Shown piece after piece: positions 25,850 through 33,409 of a DNA stretch of 64,000 bases. The position numbers and the translations under genes were made by a program. The notes below the pieces were generated by a model. That model did no database searches. It worked only from the letters and a program-made list of their open reading frames with translations, and was not told where the DNA came from. Position 1 is the first letter of the stretch, and each line of letters starts with the position of its first letter. The stretch covers positions 1-64,000 of the forward strand of contig CAWKCE010000003.1 of assembly GCA_963848085.1 (NCBI GenBank), written 5' to 3'. Origin of the DNA: CAWKCE01 sp032127035. Its GTDB lineage: Bacteria; Actinomycetota; Actinomycetes; JAHEKZ01.

Positions 25850-26296
25850 TCAGCTACAGCAGGCAGCTCCGGTCGCGGCTGTACCGGAAGCGCGTGACGT
25901 CGACTCCTCGGCCAACGCCAGCAGCTCGTCGGTGACGGTGTAGACCTCCCAGCCAGCTCCGTCGGGGTCGGTCACCCAGACCTTGTCCTGCACGGCGAAG
26001 CAGCAGGTGACGTCGTCCTCGACCGAGGTGGGAAGGCCCTCGTCGGCCAGCCGCGCCTGCGCGTCGGTGACGTCCTGGCGTTCGGCCACCTCGACCCCGA
26101 GGTGGTTGAGCGAGCCGCCGGCCCCCGGGTTCTCGATCAGGACCAGCTTGAGCGGGGGCGAGGCGACGGCGAAGTTCGCGTAGCCCGGCCGCCGCTTGGC
26201 CGGCTCGGTGCCGAACAGCCGGCGGTAGAAGTCGACCGCGACGTCGACGTCGTCGACGTTCAAGGCCAGCTGGAGGCGGGGGAGGCTGGTGGTCAC
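25850..26296 (-). CDS. arsI: ArsI-like organoarsenical C-As lyase (VOC family)
   Basis: 148 aa. Non-heme Fe(II) dioxygenase that splits the carbon-arsenic bond of trivalent methyl or aromatic arsenicals. Vicinal cysteines C98-C99 in DVTCCFAVQDKVWV are the arsenic-binding pair. Q9, H65 (SLNHLG) and E117 (GWEVYT) sit where ArsI has its iron ligands. The C-terminus adds a second CC pair (GAACCS). Related CadI proteins lack a proven lyase role, so confidence in the reaction depends on these residues. Divergent from arsR by 103 bases containing paired ATCGAT sites. Confidence 0.85.
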   Translation of the reverse strand: MTTSLPRLQLALNVDDVDVAVDFYRRLFGTEPAKRRPGYANFAVASPPLKLVLIENPGAGGSLNHLGVEVAERQDVTDAQARLADEGLPTSVEDDVTCCFAVQDKVWVTDPDGAGWEVYTVTDELLALAEESTSRASGTAATGAACCS

Positions 26297-26327
26297 GGCG
26301 AGCTCCTTTGACGGTCGTCTATATTGA

Positions 26328-26388
26328 TATCGATGAAACTAGCCAGCAGATCGACGTTCGTCAATATGTCCATCGACATCCATCGATA
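26328..26388. promoter_or_regulatory. Putative ArsR operator region
   Basis: TATCGATG at 26328-26335 is mirrored exactly by CATCGATA at 26381-26388, enclosing AT-rich steps (TCAATATGTCCATCGACATC, 26361-26380). It fills the space between the divergent arsI and arsR starts and overlaps the arsR -10, as expected for repression of both. Confidence 0.5.
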
Positions 26389-26392
26389 GAGT
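26387..26392 (+). promoter_or_regulatory. Predicted -10 element (TAGAGT), leaderless
   Basis: TAGAGT ends seven bases before the arsR ATG at 26400 and overlaps the right operator half-site, so bound ArsR would block the polymerase. Confidence 0.4.
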
Positions 26393-26399
26393 GGGCCCC

Positions 26400-26771
26400 A
26401 TGCCTGTCACCTCCACCACCCGATCCCCGCTGCCTCTGGTCGACGGCGACTGCTGCGCCCCCCTGGGCTCGGCCAGCCTCGAGGTGGCCGACGCGGAGAC
26501 AGTGGCACACGCGTTCAAGGCGCTGGCCGACCCGGTCCGCCTGCGCCTGCTGAGCATCATCGCCGCCGCCCCCACCGGCGAAGTCTGCGCCTGCGACCTC
26601 GCTGCCCCCGTCGGCAAGAGCCAGCCGACGGTCAGCCACCACCTCAAGGTGCTGCGCGAGGCCGGGCTCGTCTCCAGCGAGAAGAGGGGGACCTGGGTGC
26701 ACTACCGAGCCGTCCCCGAGCGGCTGGCGGCACTTCGGTCGATCCTGACCGCCCCGGAGGTGGCGGGGTGA
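26400..26771 (+). CDS. arsR: ArsR-family arsenite-responsive repressor
   Basis: 123 aa winged-helix repressor of the ArsR/SmtB family that leaves DNA when it binds As(III). Metal-site cysteines are C18-C19 in the N-terminal DCCAPL and C63/C65 in EVCACDL. This matches the Corynebacterium glutamicum-type site (two N-terminal Cys plus one further), not the E. coli type (CVCDL only). The recognition helix is KSQPTVSHHLKVLREAGLV. ATG 26400 preferred over the GTG nine bases upstream because of the leaderless -10. It overlaps acr3 as GTGA. Confidence 0.9.
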   Translation: MPVTSTTRSPLPLVDGDCCAPLGSASLEVADAETVAHAFKALADPVRLRLLSIIAAAPTGEVCACDLAAPVGKSQPTVSHHLKVLREAGLVSSEKRGTWVHYRAVPERLAALRSILTAPEVAG

Positions 26772-27844
26772 GCCGACCGACCGTCGGGCAAGACCCCCTC
26801 GAGCACTCGGTCGTCGAGGGGCTGTCCAGGCTGAACCGGTACCTGCCGGCCTGGATCGGGCTGGCCATGGTGGGCGGGCTGCTCCTCGGCCGGTCGGTGC
26901 CCGGCATCAACGACGCGCTGGAGGCGGTGACCGTCGGCGGGATCTCGCTGCCGATTGCGCTTGGCCTGTTGCTGATGATGTATCCGGTCCTGGCCAAGGT
27001 CCGGTACGGCGAGCTCGACCGCGTCACGACCGACCGACCCCTGCTGGTGTCGTCCATCGTTCTCAACTGGGTCGTCGGTCCAGCCCTCATGTTCGCGCTC
27101 GCGTGGATCTTCCTCGCCGACCTGCCCGAGTACCGGACCGGCTTGATCATCGTCGGTCTGGCCCGCTGCATCGCGATGGTGCTGGTCTGGAACGAGCTCG
27201 CCTGTGGCGACCGCGAGGCGGCGGCCGTGCTGGTCGCCATCAACTCGGTCTTCCAGATCGTGGCGTTCTCCGCGCTCGCGTGGTTCTACCTCGACCTGCT
27301 CCCCGGGTGGCTGGGACTCGGCACCGGCGACACGGTCGACGTCTCGGCCTGGGACATCGCCGCCTCGGTCCTGGTGTTCCTCGGCATCCCCCTCCTCGCC
27401 GGGTACCTGACCAGGCGCATCGGCGAGGCGAAGCGCGGCCGCGACTGGTACGAGGAGAAGTTCCTGCCCCGAATCGGGCCGATCGCCTTGTACGGCCTGC
27501 TGTTCACGATCGTCGTGCTGTTCGCCCTCCAGGGTGAGGCGATCCTCGCTGACCCGCTCGACGTCGTGCGCATCGCGCTCCCGCTGCTTGTCTACTTCGC
27601 GGTTATGTGGACCGGCGCCTTCGCGCTCGGGATGCGGCTGCGCATGCCCTACCCGCGCACCGCGACGTTGGCGTTCACCGCTGCCGGTAACAACTTCGAG
27701 CTGGCGATCGCGGTGTCGATCGGCGCGTTCGGCGTGGCCTCCGGTGAGGCGCTGGCCGGCACAGTCGGCCCGCTGATCGAGGTGCCGGCGCTGGTGGCAC
27801 TGGTGTACGTGTCGCTGTGGGCAAGGAAGAGGTTCTTCGCGTGA
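26768..27844 (+). CDS. acr3: Arsenite efflux pump Acr3
   Basis: 358 aa, ten membrane helices. It exports As(III), driven by proton motive force. The Acr3 signatures are PLLVSSIVLNWVVGPALMFA, VGLARCIAMVLVWNELACGD (with the conserved Cys of helix 4) and FTAAGNNFELAIAV. This is the Acr3 family, distinct from ArsB despite the same job. The GTG start overlaps the arsR stop, and the stop overlaps arsC, so all three are translated from one mRNA. Confidence 0.93.
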   Translation: MSRPTVGQDPLEHSVVEGLSRLNRYLPAWIGLAMVGGLLLGRSVPGINDALEAVTVGGISLPIALGLLLMMYPVLAKVRYGELDRVTTDRPLLVSSIVLNWVVGPALMFALAWIFLADLPEYRTGLIIVGLARCIAMVLVWNELACGDREAAAVLVAINSVFQIVAFSALAWFYLDLLPGWLGLGTGDTVDVSAWDIAASVLVFLGIPLLAGYLTRRIGEAKRGRDWYEEKFLPRIGPIALYGLLFTIVVLFALQGEAILADPLDVVRIALPLLVYFAVMWTGAFALGMRLRMPYPRTATLAFTAAGNNFELAIAVSIGAFGVASGEALAGTVGPLIEVPALVALVYVSLWARKRFFA

Positions 27845-28263
27845 GTGAGCAACAGTCCGCCCTGGGCCACCCCACCGTGCTGGTGGCGTGCCGCAAGAAC
27901 GCCGGCCGGTCCCAGGCGGCGGCCGCACTGCTGCGCCACTACGCGGGTGACCGGGTCACCGTGCTGTCGGGAGGCTCCGAGCCCGCCGACGAGGTGCACC
28001 CGGAGGTGCGCCAGGTTCTTGCCGAGCGGGGACTGGTTCCCGAGGAGCACCCGAAGCGCTTCGACGCCGCCATGGTCCAGGCCGCGGACGTGGTGGTCAC
28101 CATGGGGTGCGGCGAGGAGTGCCCGTACTACCCGGGGCGCACGTACCTCGACTGGGAGGTGGCGGACCCGCACGGCCAGCCAGTAGAGACGGTGCGCCAG
28201 ATCGTGGATGACATCGAACGACGCGTCCTCGGCCTGGTGGCCGAGTTGGGGGTCGGTGCCTGA
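27841..28263 (+). CDS. arsC: Arsenate reductase, low-molecular-weight phosphatase fold
   Basis: 140 aa. Reduces As(V) to As(III) for export by Acr3. The P-loop is C17-RKNAG-R23-S (Cys-x5-Arg), and a Cys pair appears later in MGCGEECPYYPGR, with the catalytic Asp region YLDWEVADP after it. This is the fold used with thioredoxin or mycothiol/mycoredoxin in actinobacteria. The window has mshA, so the mycothiol route is possible. I chose the GTG overlapping the acr3 stop (GTGA) over an upstream start inside acr3. Confidence 0.92.
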   Translation: MSEQQSALGHPTVLVACRKNAGRSQAAAALLRHYAGDRVTVLSGGSEPADEVHPEVRQVLAERGLVPEEHPKRFDAAMVQAADVVVTMGCGEECPYYPGRTYLDWEVADPHGQPVETVRQIVDDIERRVLGLVAELGVGA

Positions 28264-28284
28264 GCGGGCGTCCTCCTCGCCCGC
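28264..28284. terminator. Short hairpin between convergent arsC and peptidase genes
   Basis: GCGGGCG (28264-28270) pairs with CGCCCGC (28278-28284) across a seven-base loop directly after the arsC stop. There is no U-tract. Fits a shared terminator in the 34-base gap. Confidence 0.5.
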
Positions 28285-28297
28285 CCAGGCACCCGGC

Positions 28298-30487
28298 TCA
28301 CAAGGGCAGCAGCAGCGCGACCTTGTGCCCGTTGATCCGACCAGACACCGGCAGCACCTTCGGGGTCGATGCCGAGCGACCTTCGTTCCACTCGCCGGCG
28401 ACCTTCAGGTGCCCGGTGCTGCCGTCATCCGAGCTGAACGTGATGTCGATGGTCGGCGTCGTCCCGTCCCAGAGAAAGACCATCGTGCCGTCCACGGCGA
28501 CGTCTTCGGCGAAGCGCGCACCGAACAACCGCACGAAGAAGCCGGTGTCGTTCGACGATGTCCGTGAGTGGCCGCCCCGTAGGCCCGCGCCCCGGCCGCT
28601 GAAGGGCTGGCGATTGCTGATGTTGTTGGCGTCCAGGGCGGCCTGCAGGGCCACGGCCGCCATCTTGCGTTCGGCCACGGTGGAGCTGTCGCTCCGGCTG
28701 GGGTCGACTGCCAGCGGAATGGCGTCGGCGCTGGTCACCGGGAACTGTCCGACTGCGCGGTAGGCGGGGAAGTCGGAGGGGTCGCACGGCTCCTGCGGCG
28801 AGCCCGGGTCCCGGATGAAGGCCCGGAGTCGGCTCGGCCCGCAGGACCAGAAGACTGCGCCGTGCCCGGCGCCGCCGATGTCGAGCAACTGCGAGTTCGG
28901 CCAGCGCGCCGCGGTCCGCTTGGCGAGCTCCAACGGCGTGCGGGTGTCGAAGTCGCTGGTCATGACCAGGGTAGGAACGTCCGGGTAGCCGCGGGGAGAG
29001 ACGACCGGCCCGGCGTTCACGTCCGGCCAGTAGTTGCAGTTGATGAGCTGCTGCCAGTCGGCGTACTCCACCGTGCTCGCAACCGCGCTTGCGTCCCAGC
29101 CCCCGCTCCAGCTGGAGATGTCGAGTGCGCTGACCGACGCGGCGGCTGCCGGAAGCCGCTGGTCCAGGGGCAGACCCTGGGGCCACGGCAGCCGGTAGTC
29201 CGAGCACTCGATCGCCGCGTAGCCACCCGGCGAGTCGACTCGCGGAGGAACGTCGTACGGCTCGTCGATGGTCAGCATGTCGGTGGCGTCTGCCGCGAGG
29301 CGCAGGGCGGGGACCTCGTCTCCTTGGCCCAGCGAGATCATCGCCGCGGCGGCCTGCCCGGACCAGCCCAGGAAGGAGTTGTCGGACTCCTGGAGCAGGC
29401 CGAACAGCATCCCCTCGGTCAAGGTGACGTGCATGACGGTCTTGGGGTGGAAGGCACTAATCGAGTCACCCTCGACGGGCGCGTCATGAAGCTGCTGGAC
29501 CCCTGCGGTCAGCGCCGCGCGGGCGTTCGGGACACCGGCGCGACAGCCGGCCGACCGCGCACACAGCTGCGCGATGATGCGACTGGTCCCACGGGCAACG
29601 TTGAGCATCTCCGCGCGCAGCGTGGCCTCCACGTCGACGCCGGAGCTGATGATGAGCGACCGAGTGCGCCCAGGGAAGCGCGTGACGTATGCGGTTGCCG
29701 GCATGGCGCCGTAGGAGTTGCCGACGACGTCGAGCTTTGGGATGCCGAGGGCCTTGCGCAGTGCGTTCAGGTCACGCGCGGTGCTTGCTGAGCCGTAGGT
29801 GTCGATGCGGTCGGCAATGCTGTCGGAGCAGGCGACCGTCGGCGCGTGGCCCAGCTCGCCCGGCCAGTAGCCGACGAACTGCCGGAGGCTGGGGCACTTC
29901 GGTGCCGTCGACCCAGTACCGCGGACGTCGGTGAGAAGCACGTCATGGGTGCGCAGCAGGCCGGCGAACAGGTAGTCAGGCACCCACGGGTCGTTGCGCG
30001 TGGTGCTGGGGCCGGGGCCACCGCCGTTCCACCACGCGGTCGACACTGCCGGCCCAGCCGCGGAGTGCACGATCAGCTTGAAGTCGATACCGGCCGTCGG
30101 GCCGCCGGGGTCGTTCCAGTCGAGCGGGACCACGAACTGCCCGCACAGGGCACCGCTGCCGTCCTTGCACGGCTTCGCGCCGAGGGCGATCGCTCGCTTG
30201 GCCGAGCGCGTGTCGGTGCGTGGTGGGCCGGCGAGGGAGCGGCCCACCTGCCGCGCGTTCGTCGGCGGCGCCCCGATCGGGTGCCGGAGCGGGTTGTCCC
30301 AGCTGGGTCGGTCCCGGTCGAACGGCGTGCCGAACACGGGGGCGTTGGTCGGACTCCCGGACGACGCACGCGGTGCGGCGGCGACGGACGGGGCGGCCAT
30401 CGTCGCGACAAGGGCCACGCAGCCCAGGGCGGCGACGATTGACCGCCTGAAGCGGCGCGAGGAGGGGCGCAGGGCAGAACCGGTCAC
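28298..30487 (-). CDS. Secreted alpha/beta hydrolase, tripeptidyl-aminopeptidase-like
   Basis: 729 aa. Exported serine peptidase that trims peptides from the N-terminus. A long basic n-region plus RSIVAALGCVALVATMAAP forms the signal peptide. The hydrolase core follows: WWNGGGPGPS (oxyanion region), VLLTDVRGTGST, the nucleophile elbow VGNSYGAMPA, then TSDFDTRTP (acid) and GGAGHGAVFW (His). The C-terminal domain has SDDGSTGHLKV. The GTG at 30485-30487 was chosen because AAGGAG lies six bases upstream, whereas the longer frame has no such site. Confidence 0.85.
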   Translation of the reverse strand: MTGSALRPSSRRFRRSIVAALGCVALVATMAAPSVAAAPRASSGSPTNAPVFGTPFDRDRPSWDNPLRHPIGAPPTNARQVGRSLAGPPRTDTRSAKRAIALGAKPCKDGSGALCGQFVVPLDWNDPGGPTAGIDFKLIVHSAAGPAVSTAWWNGGGPGPSTTRNDPWVPDYLFAGLLRTHDVLLTDVRGTGSTAPKCPSLRQFVGYWPGELGHAPTVACSDSIADRIDTYGSASTARDLNALRKALGIPKLDVVGNSYGAMPATAYVTRFPGRTRSLIISSGVDVEATLRAEMLNVARGTSRIIAQLCARSAGCRAGVPNARAALTAGVQQLHDAPVEGDSISAFHPKTVMHVTLTEGMLFGLLQESDNSFLGWSGQAAAAMISLGQGDEVPALRLAADATDMLTIDEPYDVPPRVDSPGGYAAIECSDYRLPWPQGLPLDQRLPAAAASVSALDISSWSGGWDASAVASTVEYADWQQLINCNYWPDVNAGPVVSPRGYPDVPTLVMTSDFDTRTPLELAKRTAARWPNSQLLDIGGAGHGAVFWSCGPSRLRAFIRDPGSPQEPCDPSDFPAYRAVGQFPVTSADAIPLAVDPSRSDSSTVAERKMAAVALQAALDANNISNRQPFSGRGAGLRGGHSRTSSNDTGFFVRLFGARFAEDVAVDGTMVFLWDGTTPTIDITFSSDDGSTGHLKVAGEWNEGRSASTPKVLPVSGRINGHKVALLLPL

Positions 30488-30597
30488 GGCAGTCTCCTTG
30501 GGGCAGCAGAACCGAACGTTCTGTGGTCTGAGTCGCGTGAGCGACCCGAACGGTTGACACAGCTCTCGGGGGAGTTTCGACGGGGCCACCGGCGTCC

Positions 30598-30624
30598 GCT
30601 AGCAGCCCGCTTGCTCTTGCTAGC
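30598..30624 (+). promoter_or_regulatory. Paired GCTAGC palindromes upstream of the XRE regulator
   Basis: GCTAGCA occurs at 30598-30604 and 30619-30625. The two GCTAGC palindromes are 21 bases apart, two helical turns, and flank the -35 of the regulator. Likely an operator for the regulator itself or another dimeric repressor. Confidence 0.4.
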
Positions 30625-30639
30625 ACTTCGGGCTACGGT
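30611..30639 (+). promoter_or_regulatory. Predicted promoter (TTGCTC-17-TACGGT), leaderless
   Basis: -35 TTGCTC at 30611-30616 and -10 TACGGT at 30634-30639 with a 17-base spacer; the ATG at 30646 begins six bases after the -10, so the mRNA should start at the ATG. Confidence 0.5.
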
Positions 30640-30645
30640 GGTCGC

Positions 30646-31134
30646 ATGACCTCGATCCCGGTAAGCCGCATCGGCGGCTACATCCGCGAGCAGCGGGAGT
30701 CGTCGAAGCTGTCGCTTCGCCGGCTGGCTCAGGAGTCCGGGATCTCCAACCCCTACCTCAGCCAGATCGAGCGCGGCCTACGCAAGCCGAGCGCGGAGAT
30801 CCTGCAGCAGATCGCCAAGGCGCTGCGGATCTCGGCCGAACAGCTCTACGTGCAGGCCGGCCTGCTGGAGGACCGCGACACCTCGTTGGCGGTGGAGACC
30901 GCCGTGCTGGCGGACCCCATCCTCAGCGAGCGCCAGAAGCGTGTCCTGCTCGACATCTACGCCTCGTTCATGGCCGAAGCCGCAATTGGCGAGGTCGACA
31001 GCGCGCCCCCAGCTCCTCCCCGCAAGCGCGCCGCGGCAGCCAGCACCACCAAGGCGGCTGCCCCGAAAGCCGAGCCCCACCCCCCACGGACCACCCACCC
31101 CAAGCGAGCGCCGAAGTCTTCGGCGACCCGCTGA
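30646..31134 (+). CDS. XRE-family transcriptional regulator
   Basis: 162 aa. The N-terminal HTH_XRE covers about residues 8-65 (IREQRESSKLSLRRLAQESG, then SNPYLSQIERGLRKPSAEIL). A helical region follows to residue 115, then a low-complexity Ala/Pro/Lys tail. It precedes an HBHA-like gene and a DUF2516 gene. From memory this order matches Mycobacterium tuberculosis Rv0474-hbhA-Rv0476, so it is probably the Rv0474 counterpart. Likely controls its own operon through the GCTAGC pair. Confidence 0.85.
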   Translation: MTSIPVSRIGGYIREQRESSKLSLRRLAQESGISNPYLSQIERGLRKPSAEILQQIAKALRISAEQLYVQAGLLEDRDTSLAVETAVLADPILSERQKRVLLDIYASFMAEAAIGEVDSAPPAPPRKRAAAASTTKAAAPKAEPHPPRTTHPKRAPKSSATR

Positions 31135-31182
31135 CCTGACCGCCGCGGACCTGCCTGGTTCGCGCACCGACCGGAGGACCAC

Positions 31183-31686
31183 ATGCCCACCATCCCCGCC
31201 CCCCTGTACGCGCTCGTCGGCGTCACCGACGTCGCCACTGAGCGCGCCCGCGCTCTCCCCGAGAAGCTGGCCGAGATCGAGATCAAGCGCTTCGAGATGC
31301 CCAAGGTCGAGATGCCCAAGGTCGACACCGCCAAGCTGGACCCGCGCAAGGCCCAGATGCCCAAGATGGACCTGCCCAAGGTCGACACCGCCAAGCTGGA
31401 CCCCCGCAACATCGACATGACCAAGCTGGACCCCCGCAAGGCCGAGATGCCGAAGGTCGAGATGCCGAAGGTGGAGTTCTCCAGCGTTGCCGCCTACGCC
31501 CTCGAGGTCGCGGCCAAGGCAGAGAAGACCTACGACGAGATGGTCGTCCGCGGCGAGCAGGTCGTGGCGCGCGTGCGCGGAACCGAGCACGTGACCGCGC
31601 CGGTCGCGGCCCCGGTCGCGACGCCGCCGAAGGCCACCAAGAAGGCCACCAAGAAGCCGGCCAAGAAGGCCACTCCGAAGGCCTGA
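31183..31686 (+). CDS. HBHA-like protein with MPKV/DTAKLDPR repeats
   Basis: 167 aa. Starts PTIPAPLYALVGVTDVATER, as in heparin-binding hemagglutinin (HBHA), and ends in a Lys/Ala/Pro tail (KATKKATKKPAKKATPKA) like HBHA's heparin-binding end. The middle is different: where HBHA has a continuous coiled coil, residues 27-100 hold repeats of EMPKVE and DTAKLDPRKA, with proline every few residues. A short helical stretch (SSVAAYALEVAAKAEKTYDE) precedes the tail. The position after an XRE gene and before DUF2516 supports the family. Adhesion, nucleoid or lipid-surface binding are possible roles. Confidence 0.75.
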   Translation: MPTIPAPLYALVGVTDVATERARALPEKLAEIEIKRFEMPKVEMPKVDTAKLDPRKAQMPKMDLPKVDTAKLDPRNIDMTKLDPRKAEMPKVEMPKVEFSSVAAYALEVAAKAEKTYDEMVVRGEQVVARVRGTEHVTAPVAAPVATPPKATKKATKKPAKKATPKA

Positions 31687-31696
31687 CCGATCGTTC

Positions 31697-31742
31697 GATC
31701 GGGGTCTGCCGCGCACCACCCTCCGTGCGGCAGGCCCCGATC
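31697..31742 (+). terminator. 16-bp hairpin after the HBHA-like gene
   Basis: Arms 31697-31712 and 31727-31742 pair over 16 positions with one G-U; the loop is 14 bases. Starts 11 bases after the HBHA stop. No strong U-tract. A -10 for the next gene follows at 31766. Confidence 0.65.
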
Positions 31743-31765
31743 TGACGTTTCCGACACCGCTCACG

Positions 31766-31771
31766 TACCCT
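31766..31771 (+). promoter_or_regulatory. Predicted -10 element (TACCCT), leaderless
   Basis: TACCCT ends six bases before the GTG at 31778; a CTGACG at 31742-31747 could be the -35 with an 18-base spacer. Confidence 0.45.
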
Positions 31772-31777
31772 CGCCCA

Positions 31778-32101
31778 GTGAAACTGTTTGAGGCGTTCGG
31801 GACCTTCACGTCGTTCCTGTACCTCGGGTTGCTGCTGGTGATGGTCTTCGCCCTCGTCGACGCGCTCATCCGCCCGACCGCCGCGTACGTGGCCGCCGGG
31901 AAGCGGACCAAGCTGCTGTGGACCTTGATCCTGGCAGTGGCCAGCTCGGCCTCGTTCTTGTTCGGTGTCGGTTCCATCTTCGGCATCGCCGGCTTGATCG
32001 CAGCGATCGTCTACATCGTCGACGTCCGGCCCGCGGTGCGTGCGGCGGCTGGCCAAGGCCCGACCCGTGGGAGCTCGAACGGTCCGTACGGACCCTGGTG
32101 A
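31778..32101 (+). CDS. DUF2516 membrane protein
   Basis: 107 aa with three hydrophobic helices: FTSFLYLGLLLVMVFALVDA, then LLWTLILAVASSASFLFG and IFGIAGLIAAIVYIVDVRPA. It has the DUF2516 pattern (ALIRPxAAYxAAGKRTKxxW). The family member Rv0476 sits after hbhA in M. tuberculosis. GTG start with leaderless -10. Its TGA overlaps the GTG of the hydrolase gene. Function unknown. Confidence 0.85.
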   Translation: MKLFEAFGTFTSFLYLGLLLVMVFALVDALIRPTAAYVAAGKRTKLLWTLILAVASSASFLFGVGSIFGIAGLIAAIVYIVDVRPAVRAAAGQGPTRGSSNGPYGPW

Positions 32102-32877
32102 CCGACGGGCTCGAGACCCTCGTCACCGGTTCCGGTGAGCCGGTCACGCTGTTTCTGCCTGGCATGGCGTCCTCGATCCGCGACACCCGCCCGTTCGGCA
32201 GTGGAGTTGCCGGCAGCCGGGTGTTCGTCCACCTGCGCGGGCATGGTCACTCCCTGGCCCCACCAGCCGATGACGCGGCAGCCTGGACCTACGACGCCCT
32301 CGTCGACGACGTGCTCGGCGTCGCCGATGACGAGCAGGTGACGCAGGCCCTGGGGGTCTCGTTCGGGGCCGCCGTGCTGCTGGCTGCGGTCGCGCGGGAG
32401 CCCGGCCGCTTCCGCCGGCTGGTCCTGGCGCTGCCCGCAACGATCGACCAGCCCCGACCGGCCGACGCGGTGGCGGCCGGCCACCGGCTCGCCGACGCGG
32501 TGGAGGCCGGTGACCAGGCTGAGGTCGCCCGGCTGCTGGTGCAGCTGCAGCCACCGGCCGTACGCCGACGGATGGACGTGCGGACCTGGGCACGTCGCCA
32601 GGCCGACTGGCTGTCGGGCTCGGCGGTGTCCCGGCCGCTGCGGACGTTGTCCGGCCTCGCGCCGTTGTCTGACGCGGCCGACCTGGAGACGGTCGACGTC
32701 CCGGTTCTCGTTCTGGCGCAGGCGGACGACCCGGTGCACCCGGTGGAGGTGGCCGAGAAGCTGGCGGCTCTCCTGCCGAACGCACGGCTGGAGGTCTCCG
32801 ACGTCCCCTGGTTGTGGGGCGCGCGCGACCGAACGCGGGAGGTGGTCGGCAGCTTCCTGTCACCCGGCACCGGGTGA
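32098..32877 (+). CDS. Alpha/beta hydrolase, catalytic His not evident
   Basis: 259 aa. The nucleophile elbow is LGVSFGAAVLL, preceded by GSRVFVHLRGHGHS and followed by VPVLVLAQADDPVHPVEVAE (acid loop). The usual C-terminal Gly-His is absent: the corresponding stretch reads DVPWLWGARDRTREVVGSF. The enzyme may use another residue or be inactive. GTG overlaps the DUF2516 stop (GTGA), so it is expressed with it. A possible esterase or a non-catalytic partner. Confidence 0.75.
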   Translation: MTDGLETLVTGSGEPVTLFLPGMASSIRDTRPFGSGVAGSRVFVHLRGHGHSLAPPADDAAAWTYDALVDDVLGVADDEQVTQALGVSFGAAVLLAAVAREPGRFRRLVLALPATIDQPRPADAVAAGHRLADAVEAGDQAEVARLLVQLQPPAVRRRMDVRTWARRQADWLSGSAVSRPLRTLSGLAPLSDAADLETVDVPVLVLAQADDPVHPVEVAEKLAALLPNARLEVSDVPWLWGARDRTREVVGSFLSPGTG

Positions 32878-32878
32878 C
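32859..32878. terminator. Inverted repeat across a stop codon
   Basis: GTCACCCGG (32859-32867) pairs with CCGGGTGAC (32870-32878), loop CA. The TGA of the hydrolase (32875-32877) is inside the right arm. Only five bases from the end of the convergent YbjQ gene. Confidence 0.5.
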
Positions 32879-32882
32879 CGGC

Positions 32883-33380
32883 CTAGGTGGGCTGTCCCGG
32901 CTCGACCGGTTCGAGGACGACGGCAGTCGCCGTCCCGGTCACCAGCAGCATGGACGCCGAACCTGACTGCCCGCCGATGAGCTGCTGGTCGAACGCCGCG
33001 CCTGCCAGGCCGCTCGCCCCGCGAGCGTGGGCTTGGGCCTTCATGTCGTAGATCACCTGGAGTCGGGCTTCCGCCAGCCCGCCCTCGAACGTCCCCGACC
33101 GGCCACCGAACGTGTTGGCCAGCCCGGCGAGGATGTCCCGCCCCATCCCCATCCCATGAACGAACTGGGCGGACACGATCCCCAGTTCCTTGACGATCAC
33201 GTGCCCCGGCACCGTCGGCAGCGTGGTAATCGGCAGCGCCTTGATGACCTCCGGGGCCGCGGTCACGAGAGACTCAGCGGCGGAGTCGACGTCCGCGCCG
33301 CACTCGAGGCAGATCAGGGTCCCGGATGCGCCCCGCATCGAGTTCAGGTGGAGACACGCACCGATGCCCGTACTGCCCAT
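32883..33380 (-). CDS. YbjQ / UPF0145 family protein with N-terminal Cys pair
   Basis: 165 aa. The C-terminal 100 residues are the YbjQ fold (VIVKELGIVSAQFVHGMGMG, then AEARLQVIYDMKAQAHARGA and QLIGGQSGSASMLLVTGTAT). These are pentameric proteins of unknown role, linked by name only to heavy-metal binding. The N-terminus adds ICLECGADV, a CxxC zinc-ribbon half. The ATG at 33380 has a -10 six bases upstream on this strand. Partners are unclear; a DUF1326 gene follows upstream on the same strand. Confidence 0.8.
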   Translation of the reverse strand: MGSTGIGACLHLNSMRGASGTLICLECGADVDSAAESLVTAAPEVIKALPITTLPTVPGHVIVKELGIVSAQFVHGMGMGRDILAGLANTFGGRSGTFEGGLAEARLQVIYDMKAQAHARGASGLAGAAFDQQLIGGQSGSASMLLVTGTATAVVLEPVEPGQPT

Positions 33381-33386
33381 GTGCTG

Positions 33387-33392
33387 AGGCTA
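33387..33392 (-). promoter_or_regulatory. Predicted -10 element (TAGCCT), leaderless
   Basis: On the minus strand TAGCCT ends six bases before the YbjQ ATG (33380). Same spacing as the other leaderless-type elements in the window. Confidence 0.4.
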
Positions 33393-33409
33393 GCTCCCCG
33401 CCGCCATGT

